Positions 36,783 through 46,376 are shown, counted from the first letter of the stretch. The stretch: DNA of 64,000 nucleotides from Flexithrix dorotheae DSM 6795 (GCF_000379765.1 NZ_KB903509.1:237769-301768); one strand, 5' to 3'. Notes: generated by a model not told the origin, from the sequence alone. Numbers and translations: made by a program.

Positions 36783-37013
36783 TTTAGCTGTTTTTAGATT
36801 GTTATAAAAAGGTATAAAAAAATGAATATCAAACCTTCCCTCATTATTTAAAGTGCAAAATTATGCTGAATTTTAAAACAATCTTTCCAATTATTTCAAC
36901 TGTGATAGTCACTGAAAATCAGTCATTTTTCAGTGTCCTAAAAATCTACAAACCAAAATATTTCCTCAATCAATTAATAATAAGGATTCATCTAAAATTC
37001 ATTCCTTATCTTC

Positions 37014-37051
37014 CACAAAAAAAGGGATTCAGGAAAACCCCGAATCCCTTT
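37014..37051 (-). terminator. Terminator after the DUF4136 gene
   Basis: Perfect 10-bp stem AAAGGGATTC/GAATCCCTTT (37021-37030, 37042-37051) with an 11-nt loop and, on the minus strand, a T run. The rest of the gap to the VOC gene (36783-37013) has only a weak AAGGA/TCCTT repeat near 36983-37007. Confidence 0.85.
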
Positions 37052-37090
37052 CATACAGGATACTAAACTTAAAACTTGATGAAGTTTGCT

Positions 37091-37663
37091 TTATCTTAAA
37101 GAAGATGTGGCGTTCATTTTCCCGGCCCGGTGTGGGTACTTCAGGAATAAGGTCATCACCGCATCTTTTATTTTTCTATCTCTGGCCTCTACTTCGGTAG
37201 TAGTGGGCATCTCAATACTACCCTGCCAGACAAGTTCTTTCTTCTGAGCATCTACCAAATCCACCACTATGGTCGATTCTTCGTACTCATTAATGTTTAT
37301 ATTATATCCACCACCCCAGTAATACCGATAAGGATACATATTGTTGGTTGTGGCATTTTGTCTGGTTTTCACCATTATTCTCACATTTACCAATAGATCT
37401 GGCTTCTCCGTCATGGTATATCCTCTGGATTCCATTTGCTGAACAAGAGCTTCTTTTACCCGCCTTTCATCAAGCTGATCATAACCAAGCTCCTTTTCAT
37501 CTTCTTTATCAAATTCCCAGAAATTGTAAGTGGTATATTGGCTAAAATCTGCTTTCACATCGTAATCTGTGGCTACCTGATTGGAGGTAGAACAAGCTCC
37601 GGCAAATAATGCCAAAGCGCCCAATAAAATGAATTTTATAGATTTTTGCTGATTGATTATCAT
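37091..37663 (-). CDS. DUF4136 lipoprotein
   Basis: A 190-residue envelope lipoprotein with lipobox AGAC (cysteine 24). The DUF4136 pattern is clear: VATDYDVKADFSQYTTYNFWEF at the start, then RRVKEALVQQMESRGYTMTEKPDLLVNVRIMVKT, a glycine/tyrosine-rich insert (PYRYYWGGGYNININEYEE), and TIVVDLVDAQKKELVWQGS followed by IKDAVMTLFLKYP. Function is unknown; such proteins are widespread in the Bacteroidota cell envelope. Confidence 0.88.
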   Translation of the reverse strand: MIINQQKSIKFILLGALALFAGACSTSNQVATDYDVKADFSQYTTYNFWEFDKEDEKELGYDQLDERRVKEALVQQMESRGYTMTEKPDLLVNVRIMVKTRQNATTNNMYPYRYYWGGGYNININEYEESTIVVDLVDAQKKELVWQGSIEMPTTTEVEARDRKIKDAVMTLFLKYPHRAGKMNATSSLR

Positions 37664-37756
37664 AATAAAAAAATTTAGTTAAACATCTGATTTTCATTTT
37701 ATACCGATTAATCTTAATCCTAAAAATCGATTTAAAACAGGTATTCAATTGTTATG

Positions 37757-37936
37757 TATTTTTTTATTATAGGCTACAAAAATTTTAGTCGTATAAACAA
37801 AAATGATGGGTTTTTAAGGTATAAAAAGTATGAGATAATATTCTAAACAAAAAATCACAAAATAAACCCATCATTTTAAACATAGTAGCTAAAATTGAAG
37901 TTCACCCCCAAAATGAATTTATTTTTTTATTATAGG
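37757..37936. repeat. Direct-repeat-bounded element with an internal inverted repeat
   Basis: An exact 17-nt direct repeat (TATTTTTTTATTATAGG) lies at 37757-37773 and 37920-37936. Between them are 14-nt inverted arms AAAATGATGGGTTT (37800-37813) and its complement (37864-37877) around a 50-nt AT-rich centre. The arms extend at the same offset by a second matching block AATTTTAG/CTAAAATT after an 11-base mismatch. No open frame is inside. The 396-nt gap holds nothing else. It resembles a small non-autonomous mobile element or a structured RNA locus. Confidence 0.55.
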
Positions 37937-38059
37937 ATTTAAGGAAATGAGTGAAATAGTTTACTAAACCCATCGAAGTCAGGAGACATCTAAAAATACT
38001 TTCAGCTAAATTTACAGGTCCAATTTACGGACCTGAATCTACTTTTTTGGTAGAAACAC

Positions 38060-39415
38060 CTACAACTTCGAAATAATTTTCTCCACCACATTGGCAAAGT
38101 ATTCCCCCATATACGGACCTACCCAGTTCATCGCTCTTACTTCTTCCTTGGCTACTGTTTCATAGTGGCAGTCATCGGTGATATAGCCAATGTATTCCCC
38201 ATTAAAACTGGTGGTGATCAGGTTTTTGCCTTTTAATGCAGCCAGACTATCCAATTGTGCGTTTTGCAAAAGTTCTCCCGAAAAATCACAGGGCATTCCC
38301 ATAATTAAATGGTCTCCTATCTGGCAAATGGAAATATCTCCGGTAAGTTCTCCCATAATCCCACTAAATGCCCAGTCCCTGATTTTATAATCCTGTTCAA
38401 TTCTAAGTTGGGATGGGGGTAGAATCAGGTCAATTCTTTTACCGGAAAGCAAGGCATTTTTGGAAAAACTTGCCTTATTTATGTCTTTCATGATGATGTG
38501 GTGAAGGGTTTTGGCTGATTTGGCAATTCTATCGTAATCCACTCCGGAAAAACCATGGAGCCTGTGACTACCAACATTGCCCGCTGAAAATAAAGCAAAA
38601 TCTAACTCTCTTGTTTTTTCCAGGCTGTCTACTAATGCACCGGGATAATCTCTGCTCAAATCCCAAATTTTCTGATTGAGAACTGTGGCATGAGCCGCAA
38701 AGGTGGTAAAAAGTGCAGTGGCCCCACCTTCCTTCCTAATGGCCACATTCCTGATCCAGGGATCAACTTTACCATTTTCTCCATCCAGTCTGTTGGCTAC
38801 ATATTTTTTACCATCTACTTTAAAAAAAGCAGTTTCTGCTCTTTCTAAATTCGATTCTGCTAACTTAATAGAAGCGATCACCTTTGAAACCATATGGTCC
38901 ACCACCTGATCCTCAAATCCACCTAAAATCAGTTGTCCGCCAAGAGAATTTTCCCAGCAGCCAAAGCCATTGTGCGTATGCGTAGCAGAAAACAAAATCA
39001 TTTCCGGTGTATATCCGAATCCATCCAACTCCCTGATTAACTTTTCTTTTACAACCGGGGGAAACATAATTAAATCCACAGAAACAATGGCCAGCTTTGT
39101 ATGTGTATTTTGAAAAACGATGGCTCTGGAATAAAGAGAATCATGCACATTGGTATGTGGACCCCTTGGCCCATAACCCGCCAGTTTTACCGGGAAATTA
39201 GGGGTGATATTCACCTTGCCCCAGCCTGCTTTTAGGATGGTATCATTAATCGGAGTGGGGAAATTCACCGTATCCAGGACTTCCATCATTTCCTGATATT
39301 CCTCCTTTTCAGCCAGTGGGGTTCGGTCAATTTTACCAACCAGGCATAGAGCCAGAAAAATAATTATCCCAATAATGATAAAGAATATTTTAAAAATCTT
39401 CCCGATGAACTTCAT
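38060..39415 (-). CDS. Neutral/alkaline ceramidase-like hydrolase
   Basis: A 451-residue protein with an N-terminal hydrophobic anchor (IFFIIIGIIIFLALCLV, residues about 10-27). The body matches the N-terminal catalytic domain of neutral/alkaline ceramidases: AGWGKVNITPNFPVKLAGYGPR, LAIVSVDLIMFP, LFSATHTHNG (zinc-binding His pair), FAAHATVL, and LISGDY-like SRDYPGALVDSLE. The usual C-terminal immunoglobulin-like domain is missing, as in many Bacteroidota members whose substrate is not necessarily ceramide. It is transcribed in the same direction as the winged-helix membrane protein upstream (90-nt gap), so the two may form an operon. Confidence 0.83.
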   Translation of the reverse strand: MKFIGKIFKIFFIIIGIIIFLALCLVGKIDRTPLAEKEEYQEMMEVLDTVNFPTPINDTILKAGWGKVNITPNFPVKLAGYGPRGPHTNVHDSLYSRAIVFQNTHTKLAIVSVDLIMFPPVVKEKLIRELDGFGYTPEMILFSATHTHNGFGCWENSLGGQLILGGFEDQVVDHMVSKVIASIKLAESNLERAETAFFKVDGKKYVANRLDGENGKVDPWIRNVAIRKEGGATALFTTFAAHATVLNQKIWDLSRDYPGALVDSLEKTRELDFALFSAGNVGSHRLHGFSGVDYDRIAKSAKTLHHIIMKDINKASFSKNALLSGKRIDLILPPSQLRIEQDYKIRDWAFSGIMGELTGDISICQIGDHLIMGMPCDFSGELLQNAQLDSLAALKGKNLITTSFNGEYIGYITDDCHYETVAKEEVRAMNWVGPYMGEYFANVVEKIISKL

Positions 39416-39505
39416 TCAGTCTGTATTGTTTTTGAAGTGGGCAAAGATAAAAGATTAAACCATATTTCAGCAGATGAATTCTACAGGAAAAGGATTTGCT
39501 GGAAA

Positions 39506-40738
39506 TTACCAAATAGAATTTTGTGCAGGCAATTCATTCATATAAACCACTTGTGAATTAAGTTCTGTTCTGTCCACTCCGGTTACTTTAAAAAGCATTT
39601 CAAAATTCTCCGGCAAATAACCGAATTTTTCCCGAAGTAAAGTTTCATTCTGTTTAAGTAATTCCAGATCCGTAAAATTTTTGACAGCCTGCAATACCCC
39701 TGTGTCCTGAAATCCAGAAAACAGTATAATGGCATTATCATCTGGTCCTTTAAATTTAGCCACCAGTCCATAATCCGTATGAAAATCTACAGGATTGCCA
39801 TCCTGCACATAGGAAATTTGATTACCCAGACTATCCAACCGCACCATTTGATTATTTTCTATGAAGTTCAACTGAGAACTTTTAAAATACTGTTCGAAAA
39901 TCCCAAGGGTTTTAAGTAGCCCTACAAATACAATCTGTTGTCCATATAAGTCTTCCGAATTAAAGCGGGACATTACCCTCAAATTAAAATCCTTTTGATG
40001 GGTGAAAAATAAGGGGGAAATGTCTTTCATACAAAAAGCACTGCTTTTGATAAGCAAACTATAGGGCAATCGGGAAACGCTTCTTGTATAATCGGCCATG
40101 GTATCCAGAAAAGCATCCAATTCCAGGTCAGAATTTATGGACATATCTCTTATGGTTCTATTTCGGTTGGTCAGTTCATCCTGCTCGGCATAAACAAACA
40201 AATCCCCAAGCACTACCATTGTATTGTTCAGAGGATTAAGAAATGGTTCCCAAACACTATTCGAAGGAATAGCCATTTCCCCTAATGAATTTTTTGAGTT
40301 CTGACTACCCGAAAAATTGACCAGTATAATTGAAAATAGCACCACAATGATGATGATAAAAAGGAAGGAAAGTTTTTTCCAGGGAATTTGTTTGGCTACC
40401 TGAGTTTTTTCTTTGGCAGGAAGTACCTTCCATTCTACTCTGTAATTTCCTTTTGGAATAACAAGCTTTACCCGATCGTCCCTACCTTCAGTATCGTAAT
40501 ATTCCTTTAATTTCTTTCTCAGGTTGTAAATACTTACCCGCACAATCGTACTTTCTGCAGGATTAAACTCCGGACCTTTATCAAAAATTTCAATGGCAAT
40601 TGTGGTCTCCTTGGGCACCTCATCCCTTAAAGAACAATCCACCAGATAAGCCAACAGATTTTGATAGTTTTTAGATAGTTTGAATGTTTCGCTTTGAATT
40701 ACTCTTTCCGCAATTTCCCGATATTGTGCTTCTGTCAT
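39506..40738 (-). CDS. Membrane-tethered winged-helix (CadC/ToxR-like) protein
   Basis: A protein of 410 residues. The start is ATG 40738 (MTEAQYREIAERVIQ); an in-frame TTG seven codons earlier is less likely. An N-terminal helical segment is followed by a winged-helix domain (FDKGPEFNPAESTIVRVSIYNLRKKLKEYYDTEG, then VKLVIPKGNYRVEW), the type found in membrane-bound one-component regulators. A single transmembrane helix (LSFLFIIIIVVLFSIILVNF, near residue 130) leads to a 250-residue periplasmic region with no recognised domain. It is divergent from the PSD1/DUF1501 genes, with a 14-bp repeat array between, so it may control them. Confidence 0.78.
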   Translation of the reverse strand: MTEAQYREIAERVIQSETFKLSKNYQNLLAYLVDCSLRDEVPKETTIAIEIFDKGPEFNPAESTIVRVSIYNLRKKLKEYYDTEGRDDRVKLVIPKGNYRVEWKVLPAKEKTQVAKQIPWKKLSFLFIIIIVVLFSIILVNFSGSQNSKNSLGEMAIPSNSVWEPFLNPLNNTMVVLGDLFVYAEQDELTNRNRTIRDMSINSDLELDAFLDTMADYTRSVSRLPYSLLIKSSAFCMKDISPLFFTHQKDFNLRVMSRFNSEDLYGQQIVFVGLLKTLGIFEQYFKSSQLNFIENNQMVRLDSLGNQISYVQDGNPVDFHTDYGLVAKFKGPDDNAIILFSGFQDTGVLQAVKNFTDLELLKQNETLLREKFGYLPENFEMLFKVTGVDRTELNSQVVYMNELPAQNSIW

Positions 40739-40875
40739 GATAAGGGCTAAGAAAGTCAATTTTCCTTATTTTCAGCAAATTAAGGCATACATTAACAGTT
40801 AAAAAACAGTTTTTAACTTTTTCCACGCTTTCCATTTCCTTAAATTTGGTAAAACACTTTTAGGAATTTAAGCAC

Positions 40876-40938
40876 CGGTGCTCCACACCGGGTACTCCAT
40901 ACTGGGTACTCCATACTGGGTACTCCGTACTGGGTACT
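40876..40938. repeat. 14-bp tandem repeat (minisatellite), 4.5 copies
   Basis: Units of 14 bp: CGGTGCTCCACACC (40876-40889), GGGTACTCCATACT twice (40890-40917), GGGTACTCCGTACT (40918-40931) and a partial GGGTACT (40932-40938). It is markedly more GC-rich than the surrounding sequence. It sits between two divergent genes, 138 nt upstream of the winged-helix start and 190 nt upstream of the PSD1 start. Copy number may vary between strains. Confidence 0.85.
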
Positions 40939-40997
40939 ATTATTTCCGAGAAACAGCAATCTCTCTATCAGTCTTTTATGGCAAAATAATATACGGT

Positions 40998-41005
40998 TAA
41001 TTTTG
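40998..41005 (+). promoter_or_regulatory. Candidate -7 element of the PSD1/DUF1501 genes
   Basis: TAATTTTG fits TAnnTTTG. A weak TCTTT lies about 21 nt upstream in the -33 position. It is 60 nt downstream of the 14-bp repeats. Confidence 0.35.
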
Positions 41006-41127
41006 AATTACTACTTAATTTAAATAATCCCAAAGCAACTCAAGGCGACAAGTCCCGAAGGCTATCATAAATGTTAAAATTGAAAATGAAAATTAATTAC
41101 ACTCCTTTCCATAAAGAATTACTTCAT

Positions 41128-44100
41128 ATGTATCCATTTTTCCGGATAACATTTCTGCTTTTTTTAATTTCCAGCTGTGGTGTGGACAAACCTCAGGAAG
41201 TAGTGGAAGCAGAAAAAAATATCCCGGAAATTATTGATTTCAACTTTCACGTAAAACCTATTCTTTCCGACCGCTGTTTTGCCTGCCATGGTCCAGATAA
41301 AAATACCCAAAAAGCTGATTTGAGACTGGATAATGCAGCAGGAGCCTATGCAGCTTTAGCAGAAGCACCAGACCTTCGTGCCATCGTTCCGGGGAAACCA
41401 GGGAAAAGTGAGGTCTATCACAGGATTATTTCCAATGATCCGGAGAAAGTTATGCCTCCCAAAGAATCTAACCTAACGCTCACCCCTGAGGAAATCGCCA
41501 TCCTTACAAGATGGATAGAACAGGGAGCTGAGTACAAGCCTCACTGGGCATTTATAAAACCAGAAAAACCAGCCCTTCCTGAACTTAAAGAGGTTAATCC
41601 AAACTGGAGAAATAGTGAAATTGATCAGTTTGTACTGGCAAAATTGCAAGAGAAAAATCTTTCTCCAAGTAAAGAAGCGGAGAAAAGCAGGCTTATCCGA
41701 AGAGTAACATTTGATTTAACAGGCCTGCCTCCCACAATTGAAGAAATTGATAATTTCCTATCAGACGAATCTCCGGATGCCTACGAAAAGCTGGTCAACC
41801 GGCTATTAAGCTCTCCACATTATGGAGAGCGGATGGCCATGGAATGGATGGATATATCCAGGTATGCCGATTCACATGGTTATTCGCAAGACGGATACCG
41901 CATGATGTGGCCCTGGCGGGATTGGGTAATTAATGCCTACAATCAGAATATGCCCTATTACAAATTTATTAGCTGGCAGATAGCCGGAGATTTGTTTCCA
42001 AATGCTACAAGAGAACAAAAACTGGCAACTGCTTTTCTCAGAAACCAAAAGTTGAATTCAGAAGGGGGAATCATACCAGAGGAGTTTATGGTGGAATATG
42101 CTGCTGACAGAACGAATACTGCAGGCACTGCCTTTATGGGTTTAACTATGGAATGTGCCCGTTGCCATGACCACAAATACGATCCAATCAGTCAGAAAAA
42201 CTACTATGAACTTTTCGCCTTTTTCAACAATGTAAATGAAAGAGGACTTGTACAGAAAGATGGCAACTCAGGACCAACCGTTTTACTCACTAATGAAGAA
42301 ATTGAAGCCCAATTGGTTTTTCTGGATCAAAACATAGAAAAAGCTTCCACAGAGTTAGAAAAATTCAAGAAAAACTTTAGACTTTCCCTCAATGAGGAAA
42401 AACTGATCAAAACCAGCCAGGTAAAACTTCCTCAACCTATTGCCTATTATCCTTTTGATATGGTTAAAAATAAATCAACCCCAAATCTGATTAACCCAAA
42501 ACAATTAGCTGGAGTTTCTGAAAAAGCTATACTGGAAAAAGGGGTAAAAGGAAATGCAATTTCTTATAACCAGTATGAAAATATTGGTTTGGGGAAAATG
42601 GCCCATTTTGAAAGGCATACTCCATTTTCCTTTAGTTTCTGGGTAAAACCACTGGAAGCAGGAGAATATTTACCCATTATTTTTAAACTGGCAGGAAAAA
42701 ATGAAGGCTTTTACGGCTATGAAATGTTATTAAAAAAAAATCAGCCTTCTATCAGATTGGTACATAAACTACCAGCCGACCAGATTCAGGTGACAACCAA
42801 CAAAAAAATACCTGATGACGAATTCACCCAACTTATTTTTACTTATGATGGCTCAGGTAAAGCCAATGGAATTAATATTTATATCAATGGAGAAAAGGAA
42901 AATTTCACAGTAGAGTTTGACCAGCTTAAAAAATCACTTACTGATAATGGAAAGGAAAAAAACCTTTCGATAGGAGGAAAATTACAATTTGACCTTACCC
43001 GCTCCGGAACTGCCTTCATTGACGAATTGAAAATTTTTAATTTGGAACTTTCTCCTATTGAAGCAGCTCAAATTAATGCCAAAAAACTAACTGATTTACC
43101 TGAAGCTGATTGGGAAAAACATCACCTCATAAGGGAGACAGCAGGATATAAAAACCTTCAGGAAAAGCTTAGAACTGAAAGGCTGGCAAAATTCAGTTTA
43201 CAGGATACTTTACCTGAGGTTATGGTAATGGAAGATTTAAAGCAACCTAAAAAATCATATATCCTGGAAAGAGGTGTTTATGATGCTCCGGGAGAAGAAG
43301 TCAGTCCGTCTACTCCAGCTGAAATTCTTCCTTTTGATGAATCACTTCCCAAAAACAGGCTGGGGTTGGCAAAATGGATTACCAACCCCGATAACCCACT
43401 TACAGCACGTGTGATTGTCAACCGAATTTGGATGCAGTTTTTCGGAACAGGAATAGTGGCTTCACCAGAAGATTTTGGAAGCCAAGGCGCTTTACCTACC
43501 CACCCGGAATTATTGGATTGGCTGGCAATAGAATTTATTGCATCGGGCTGGGACATGAAAAGTCTGATAAAAAAGATGGTGATGTCGGCTACATACCGTC
43601 AGTCCTCCCTTGCCCCAGGAAACTTGCTTAAAGATGATCCAGACAACCTTTGGCTTGCCAGAGGTCCAAGTTTCCGTTTATCCGCTGAAATGATTAGGGA
43701 TAATGCTCTTGCTGCCAGCGGATTACTGATAAAAGATATTGGAGGCCCAAGTGTAAAACCATACCAGCCTAAAGGGCTTTGGTCTGAAAAAAATACTTTT
43801 AGTGTCACTTTAAGATATTATGTTCAGGATCACGGTGATAATCTCTATAAAAGGAGTCTGTACACATTCTGGCGGAGAACGTCTCCACCTCCATCCATGA
43901 ATACTTTTGATGCACCCACCAGAAGTTTTTGCATTGTGAAAAGGCAAAGGACAAATACACCCTTACAATCTATGGTGTTACTCAATGATCCGCAATTTAT
44001 TGAAGCATCGAGAAAACTGGCTGAGAGGGCGATTATCGAAGGGGGAAATTCTACGGAAGATAAAATCAATCATGCTTTCAGGCTGCTTACTAGCAGGTTT

Positions 44101-44304
44101 CCAGATGAAAAAGAATTGGAACTCTTGACAGCAATTTATAATGAGGAATATTTGCATTTCAGCGAGAACCCTGCAGACATTGATGAATTACTGGCAGTGG
44201 GGGAATCTCCATTTAACAAAAACCTGGATAAAGCGGAAATTGGCGCCTTTACTATCGTAGGAAACGCCATCATGAATTTCGAAGATTCTTTCGTAAAACG
44301 CTAA
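41128..44304 (+). CDS. PSCyt1/DUF1549/DUF1553 (PSD1) cytochrome lipoprotein
   Basis: A large exported lipoprotein; from ATG 41128 the signal MYPFFRITFLLFLISSC ends at lipobox cysteine 17 (upstream in-frame ATGs at 41071 and 41086 are alternatives). Domains: a planctomycete-type cytochrome c with heme site C50-F-A-C53-H54 and later MPPKES; DUF1549 (about 145-350, VTFDLTGLPPTIEEI, HYGERMAMEWMDISRYADSHGY, MGLTMECARCHDHKYDPI); a concanavalin/LamG-like insert (about 440-650); and DUF1553 (about 745-1040, NPLTARVIVNRIWMQFFGTGIV, TSPPPSMNTFDAPTRSFC, TPLQSMVLLNDPQFIEASRKLA). The family is abundant with DUF1501 partners, as here, and is thought to take part in oxidative breakdown of complex polysaccharides. 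The precise reaction is unknown. Confidence 0.9.
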   Translation: MYPFFRITFLLFLISSCGVDKPQEVVEAEKNIPEIIDFNFHVKPILSDRCFACHGPDKNTQKADLRLDNAAGAYAALAEAPDLRAIVPGKPGKSEVYHRIISNDPEKVMPPKESNLTLTPEEIAILTRWIEQGAEYKPHWAFIKPEKPALPELKEVNPNWRNSEIDQFVLAKLQEKNLSPSKEAEKSRLIRRVTFDLTGLPPTIEEIDNFLSDESPDAYEKLVNRLLSSPHYGERMAMEWMDISRYADSHGYSQDGYRMMWPWRDWVINAYNQNMPYYKFISWQIAGDLFPNATREQKLATAFLRNQKLNSEGGIIPEEFMVEYAADRTNTAGTAFMGLTMECARCHDHKYDPISQKNYYELFAFFNNVNERGLVQKDGNSGPTVLLTNEEIEAQLVFLDQNIEKASTELEKFKKNFRLSLNEEKLIKTSQVKLPQPIAYYPFDMVKNKSTPNLINPKQLAGVSEKAILEKGVKGNAISYNQYENIGLGKMAHFERHTPFSFSFWVKPLEAGEYLPIIFKLAGKNEGFYGYEMLLKKNQPSIRLVHKLPADQIQVTTNKKIPDDEFTQLIFTYDGSGKANGINIYINGEKENFTVEFDQLKKSLTDNGKEKNLSIGGKLQFDLTRSGTAFIDELKIFNLELSPIEAAQINAKKLTDLPEADWEKHHLIRETAGYKNLQEKLRTERLAKFSLQDTLPEVMVMEDLKQPKKSYILERGVYDAPGEEVSPSTPAEILPFDESLPKNRLGLAKWITNPDNPLTARVIVNRIWMQFFGTGIVASPEDFGSQGALPTHPELLDWLAIEFIASGWDMKSLIKKMVMSATYRQSSLAPGNLLKDDPDNLWLARGPSFRLSAEMIRDNALAASGLLIKDIGGPSVKPYQPKGLWSEKNTFSVTLRYYVQDHGDNLYKRSLYTFWRRTSPPPSMNTFDAPTRSFCIVKRQRTNTPLQSMVLLNDPQFIEASRKLAERAIIEGGNSTEDKINHAFRLLTSRFPDEKELELLTAIYNEEYLHFSENPADIDELLAVGESPFNKNLDKAEIGAFTIVGNAIMNFEDSFVKR

Positions 44305-44502
44305 AACAAGCATGCTGCTTGACCCAATTATTGAGAATTTTCATTTATTCAAAATAGTGTTTGTGGCAAATTTGAATAGATTTTGAGGACTATTTATAGC
44401 GTAAAGATCTTCCCCGCAATGGAATTGTTGTGCTTAAAAATGGTTTTCAGCATCTCGCTAAATTCACCGACTATTAAAATAAAAAAGTATTAAATTAAGA
44501 AA

Positions 44503-45945
44503 ATGAAAGAACATTATTTACCCAGAAGACATTTCCTCACCAAAACCAGCCTTGGACTAGGGGCATTGGCATTTGGCTCCTTATTTAAACCGGGAATTCT
44601 ACAGGGAAAATCCCCTTCTGGTACCCGGGGGTTTTTGGATAAACCTCACTTTGCACCCAAGGTAAAAAGGATAATTTACCTTTTTCAAAGTGGCGGGCCT
44701 TCCCAGATGGAATTATTCGATTATAAACCCTTATTAAATAAAAAAAATGGTGAGGAACTTCCGGATTCTATAAGACAGGGACAACGAATTACCGGAATGA
44801 CAGCAGGACAGGAATCATTTCCCCTTGCAGGCGCTCAGTTTGATTTTGCCCGTCACGGTAAAAGTGGTGCTTATGTAAGTGAACTGATGCCCTACACCTC
44901 CAAAATTGTGGATGAGCTTTGTTTTATCAAATCTATGCATACAGAGGCGATTAATCATGACCCGGCCATTACCTTTTTCCAAACAGGTTCTCAGCAACCG
45001 GGACGGCCTTGTATTGGTTCATGGTTAAGTTACGGACTTGGTTCAGACAATGAAAATCTTCCTGCTTTCAGTGTATTACTTTCCAGAGGGAGTGGCAGAA
45101 AATCGGCTCAGCCACTTTATTCCCGTTTGTGGGGAAATGGTTTTTTACCCTCACTCCATCAGGGGGTTCAATTCCGATCGGGTAAAGATCCTGTGCTTTA
45201 TCTTAACAATCCTCCCGGAATTAAACCGGAAAACAGAAGAAGGATGCTTGACAAACTGGGACAGATGTATCAAAATCAATTTGAAAAATTTGGCGATCCG
45301 GAAATACAATCCAGGCTGGCTCAATATGAAATGTCATACAGAATGCAAACCTCAGTTCCGGAAACCATGGACATTTCCAATGAACCAGATTATATTTTTA
45401 AACTATATGGGGAAGATGCCAGAATTCCCGGAACTTATGCGGCCAACTGTTTGCTGGCAAGAAGACTGGCAGAAAGAGATGTTAAGTTTATTCAATTATA
45501 TCATGTCGGCTGGGATCAGCACAATAATCTCCCTGATCAAATTAAAGGGCAATGTAAGGATGTGGATCAGGCTTCCTCAGCCTTGATATTAGACTTAAAA
45601 CAAAGAGGCCTGTTAGAAGATACACTTGTAGTTTGGGGTGGGGAGTTTGGAAGGACTAATTATTCTCAGGGAAAACTGGAAAAAGGAAATTATGGCCGCG
45701 ATCACCACCCCAGGTGTTTTACCATATGGATGGCAGGTGCGGGAATTAAAAAAGGAATTACCTACGGGCAGACCGATGAATTTGGATACAACATTGTGAA
45801 AGATCCGGTACATGTGCATGATTTTCAGGCCACAATGTTACATTTACTCGGTCTTGATCACGAAAAATTAACATTTAAACACCAGGGAAGAAGATACCGA
45901 TTAACAGATGTGCATGGAAGCCTGATAAAACCAATTTTGGCTTAG
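44503..45945 (+). CDS. DUF1501 (sulfatase-like fold) Tat-exported protein
   Basis: A 480-residue protein with a Tat signal: PRRHFLTKTSLGLGALAFGSLF, so it is exported folded. DUF1501 proteins have the alkaline phosphatase/sulfatase fold. Visible blocks are RIIYLFQSGGPSQMELFDYKP, MHTEAINHDPAITFFQTGSQQPGRPCIGSWLSYGLG, KFIQLYHVGWDQHNNL, and VVWGGEFGRTNYSQ followed by GRDHHPRCFTIWMAGAGIKKG; the D/H residues are the likely metal ligands. It follows the PSD1 gene by 198 nt in the same direction, a standard pairing. The catalytic role is not established for the family. Confidence 0.92.
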   Translation: MKEHYLPRRHFLTKTSLGLGALAFGSLFKPGILQGKSPSGTRGFLDKPHFAPKVKRIIYLFQSGGPSQMELFDYKPLLNKKNGEELPDSIRQGQRITGMTAGQESFPLAGAQFDFARHGKSGAYVSELMPYTSKIVDELCFIKSMHTEAINHDPAITFFQTGSQQPGRPCIGSWLSYGLGSDNENLPAFSVLLSRGSGRKSAQPLYSRLWGNGFLPSLHQGVQFRSGKDPVLYLNNPPGIKPENRRRMLDKLGQMYQNQFEKFGDPEIQSRLAQYEMSYRMQTSVPETMDISNEPDYIFKLYGEDARIPGTYAANCLLARRLAERDVKFIQLYHVGWDQHNNLPDQIKGQCKDVDQASSALILDLKQRGLLEDTLVVWGGEFGRTNYSQGKLEKGNYGRDHHPRCFTIWMAGAGIKKGITYGQTDEFGYNIVKDPVHVHDFQATMLHLLGLDHEKLTFKHQGRRYRLTDVHGSLIKPILA

Positions 45946-45978
45946 GCGATCATTAAAGTTTAATTACCATCCCAATCC

Positions 45979-46017
45979 AAAAGGTTGTCATTTAAAAAAA
46001 ATGGCAACCTTTTTTTA
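45979..46017 (+). terminator. Rho-independent terminator after the DUF1501 gene
   Basis: Stem of about 13 bp (AAAGGTTGTCATT with AATGGCAACCTTT, one wobble) with an A-rich loop and a T run, 33 nt after the stop. Confidence 0.85.
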
Positions 46018-46376
46018 TTTGCCTTCTCTTCTCCAGACTGGATTTTCAAGCCTTGATTTAATCCTATCATGTATTTCTTATTTACAAAAAAAACCGCTCT
46101 CTAACAAATTTTGAACCAATAATTTAAAAAATAAAAAAATAGTTGAATCTAAAATTGTTTTCTGAGGGTTATCTTCTTAAAATAGCAGTTGAATTCAATT
46201 TTCTATCAGAAGTTGAATCCTGGAATGAAGTTAATTCGTATGTTCCAGGTGACTTTTTTAAGTAAAAAACAATTATTAACGAATATCAATAATTATTAAG
46301 CAGTCGTTTGAATCGCAAACAGCTAAAAAAACTATAGAAAGTGCTTTAGAGTTCGAGACACTTAAAATTTTCTCTT
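46018..46376. other. Intergenic region upstream of rpoN
   Basis: About 360 nt without a supported gene. The octamer AGTTGAAT occurs three times, at 46141, 46187 and 46211 (spacings 46 and 24), which might be a protein-binding pattern but could be chance in AT-rich DNA. No clear promoter element was found. Confidence 0.4.

Noticed and set aside
36863-37066. A plus-strand open frame of 67 codons between the VOC and DUF4136 genes
   Set aside because: It runs through the DUF4136 terminator hairpin, has a low-complexity composition, and shows no start context or motif.
40876-40938. CRISPR array
   Set aside because: The 14-bp units are directly adjacent without spacers and there are no cas genes in the window.
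45038-45586. A 182-codon frame inside the DUF1501 gene
   Set aside because: It is long, but lies wholly within a conserved gene in another frame and has no coherent domain pattern.
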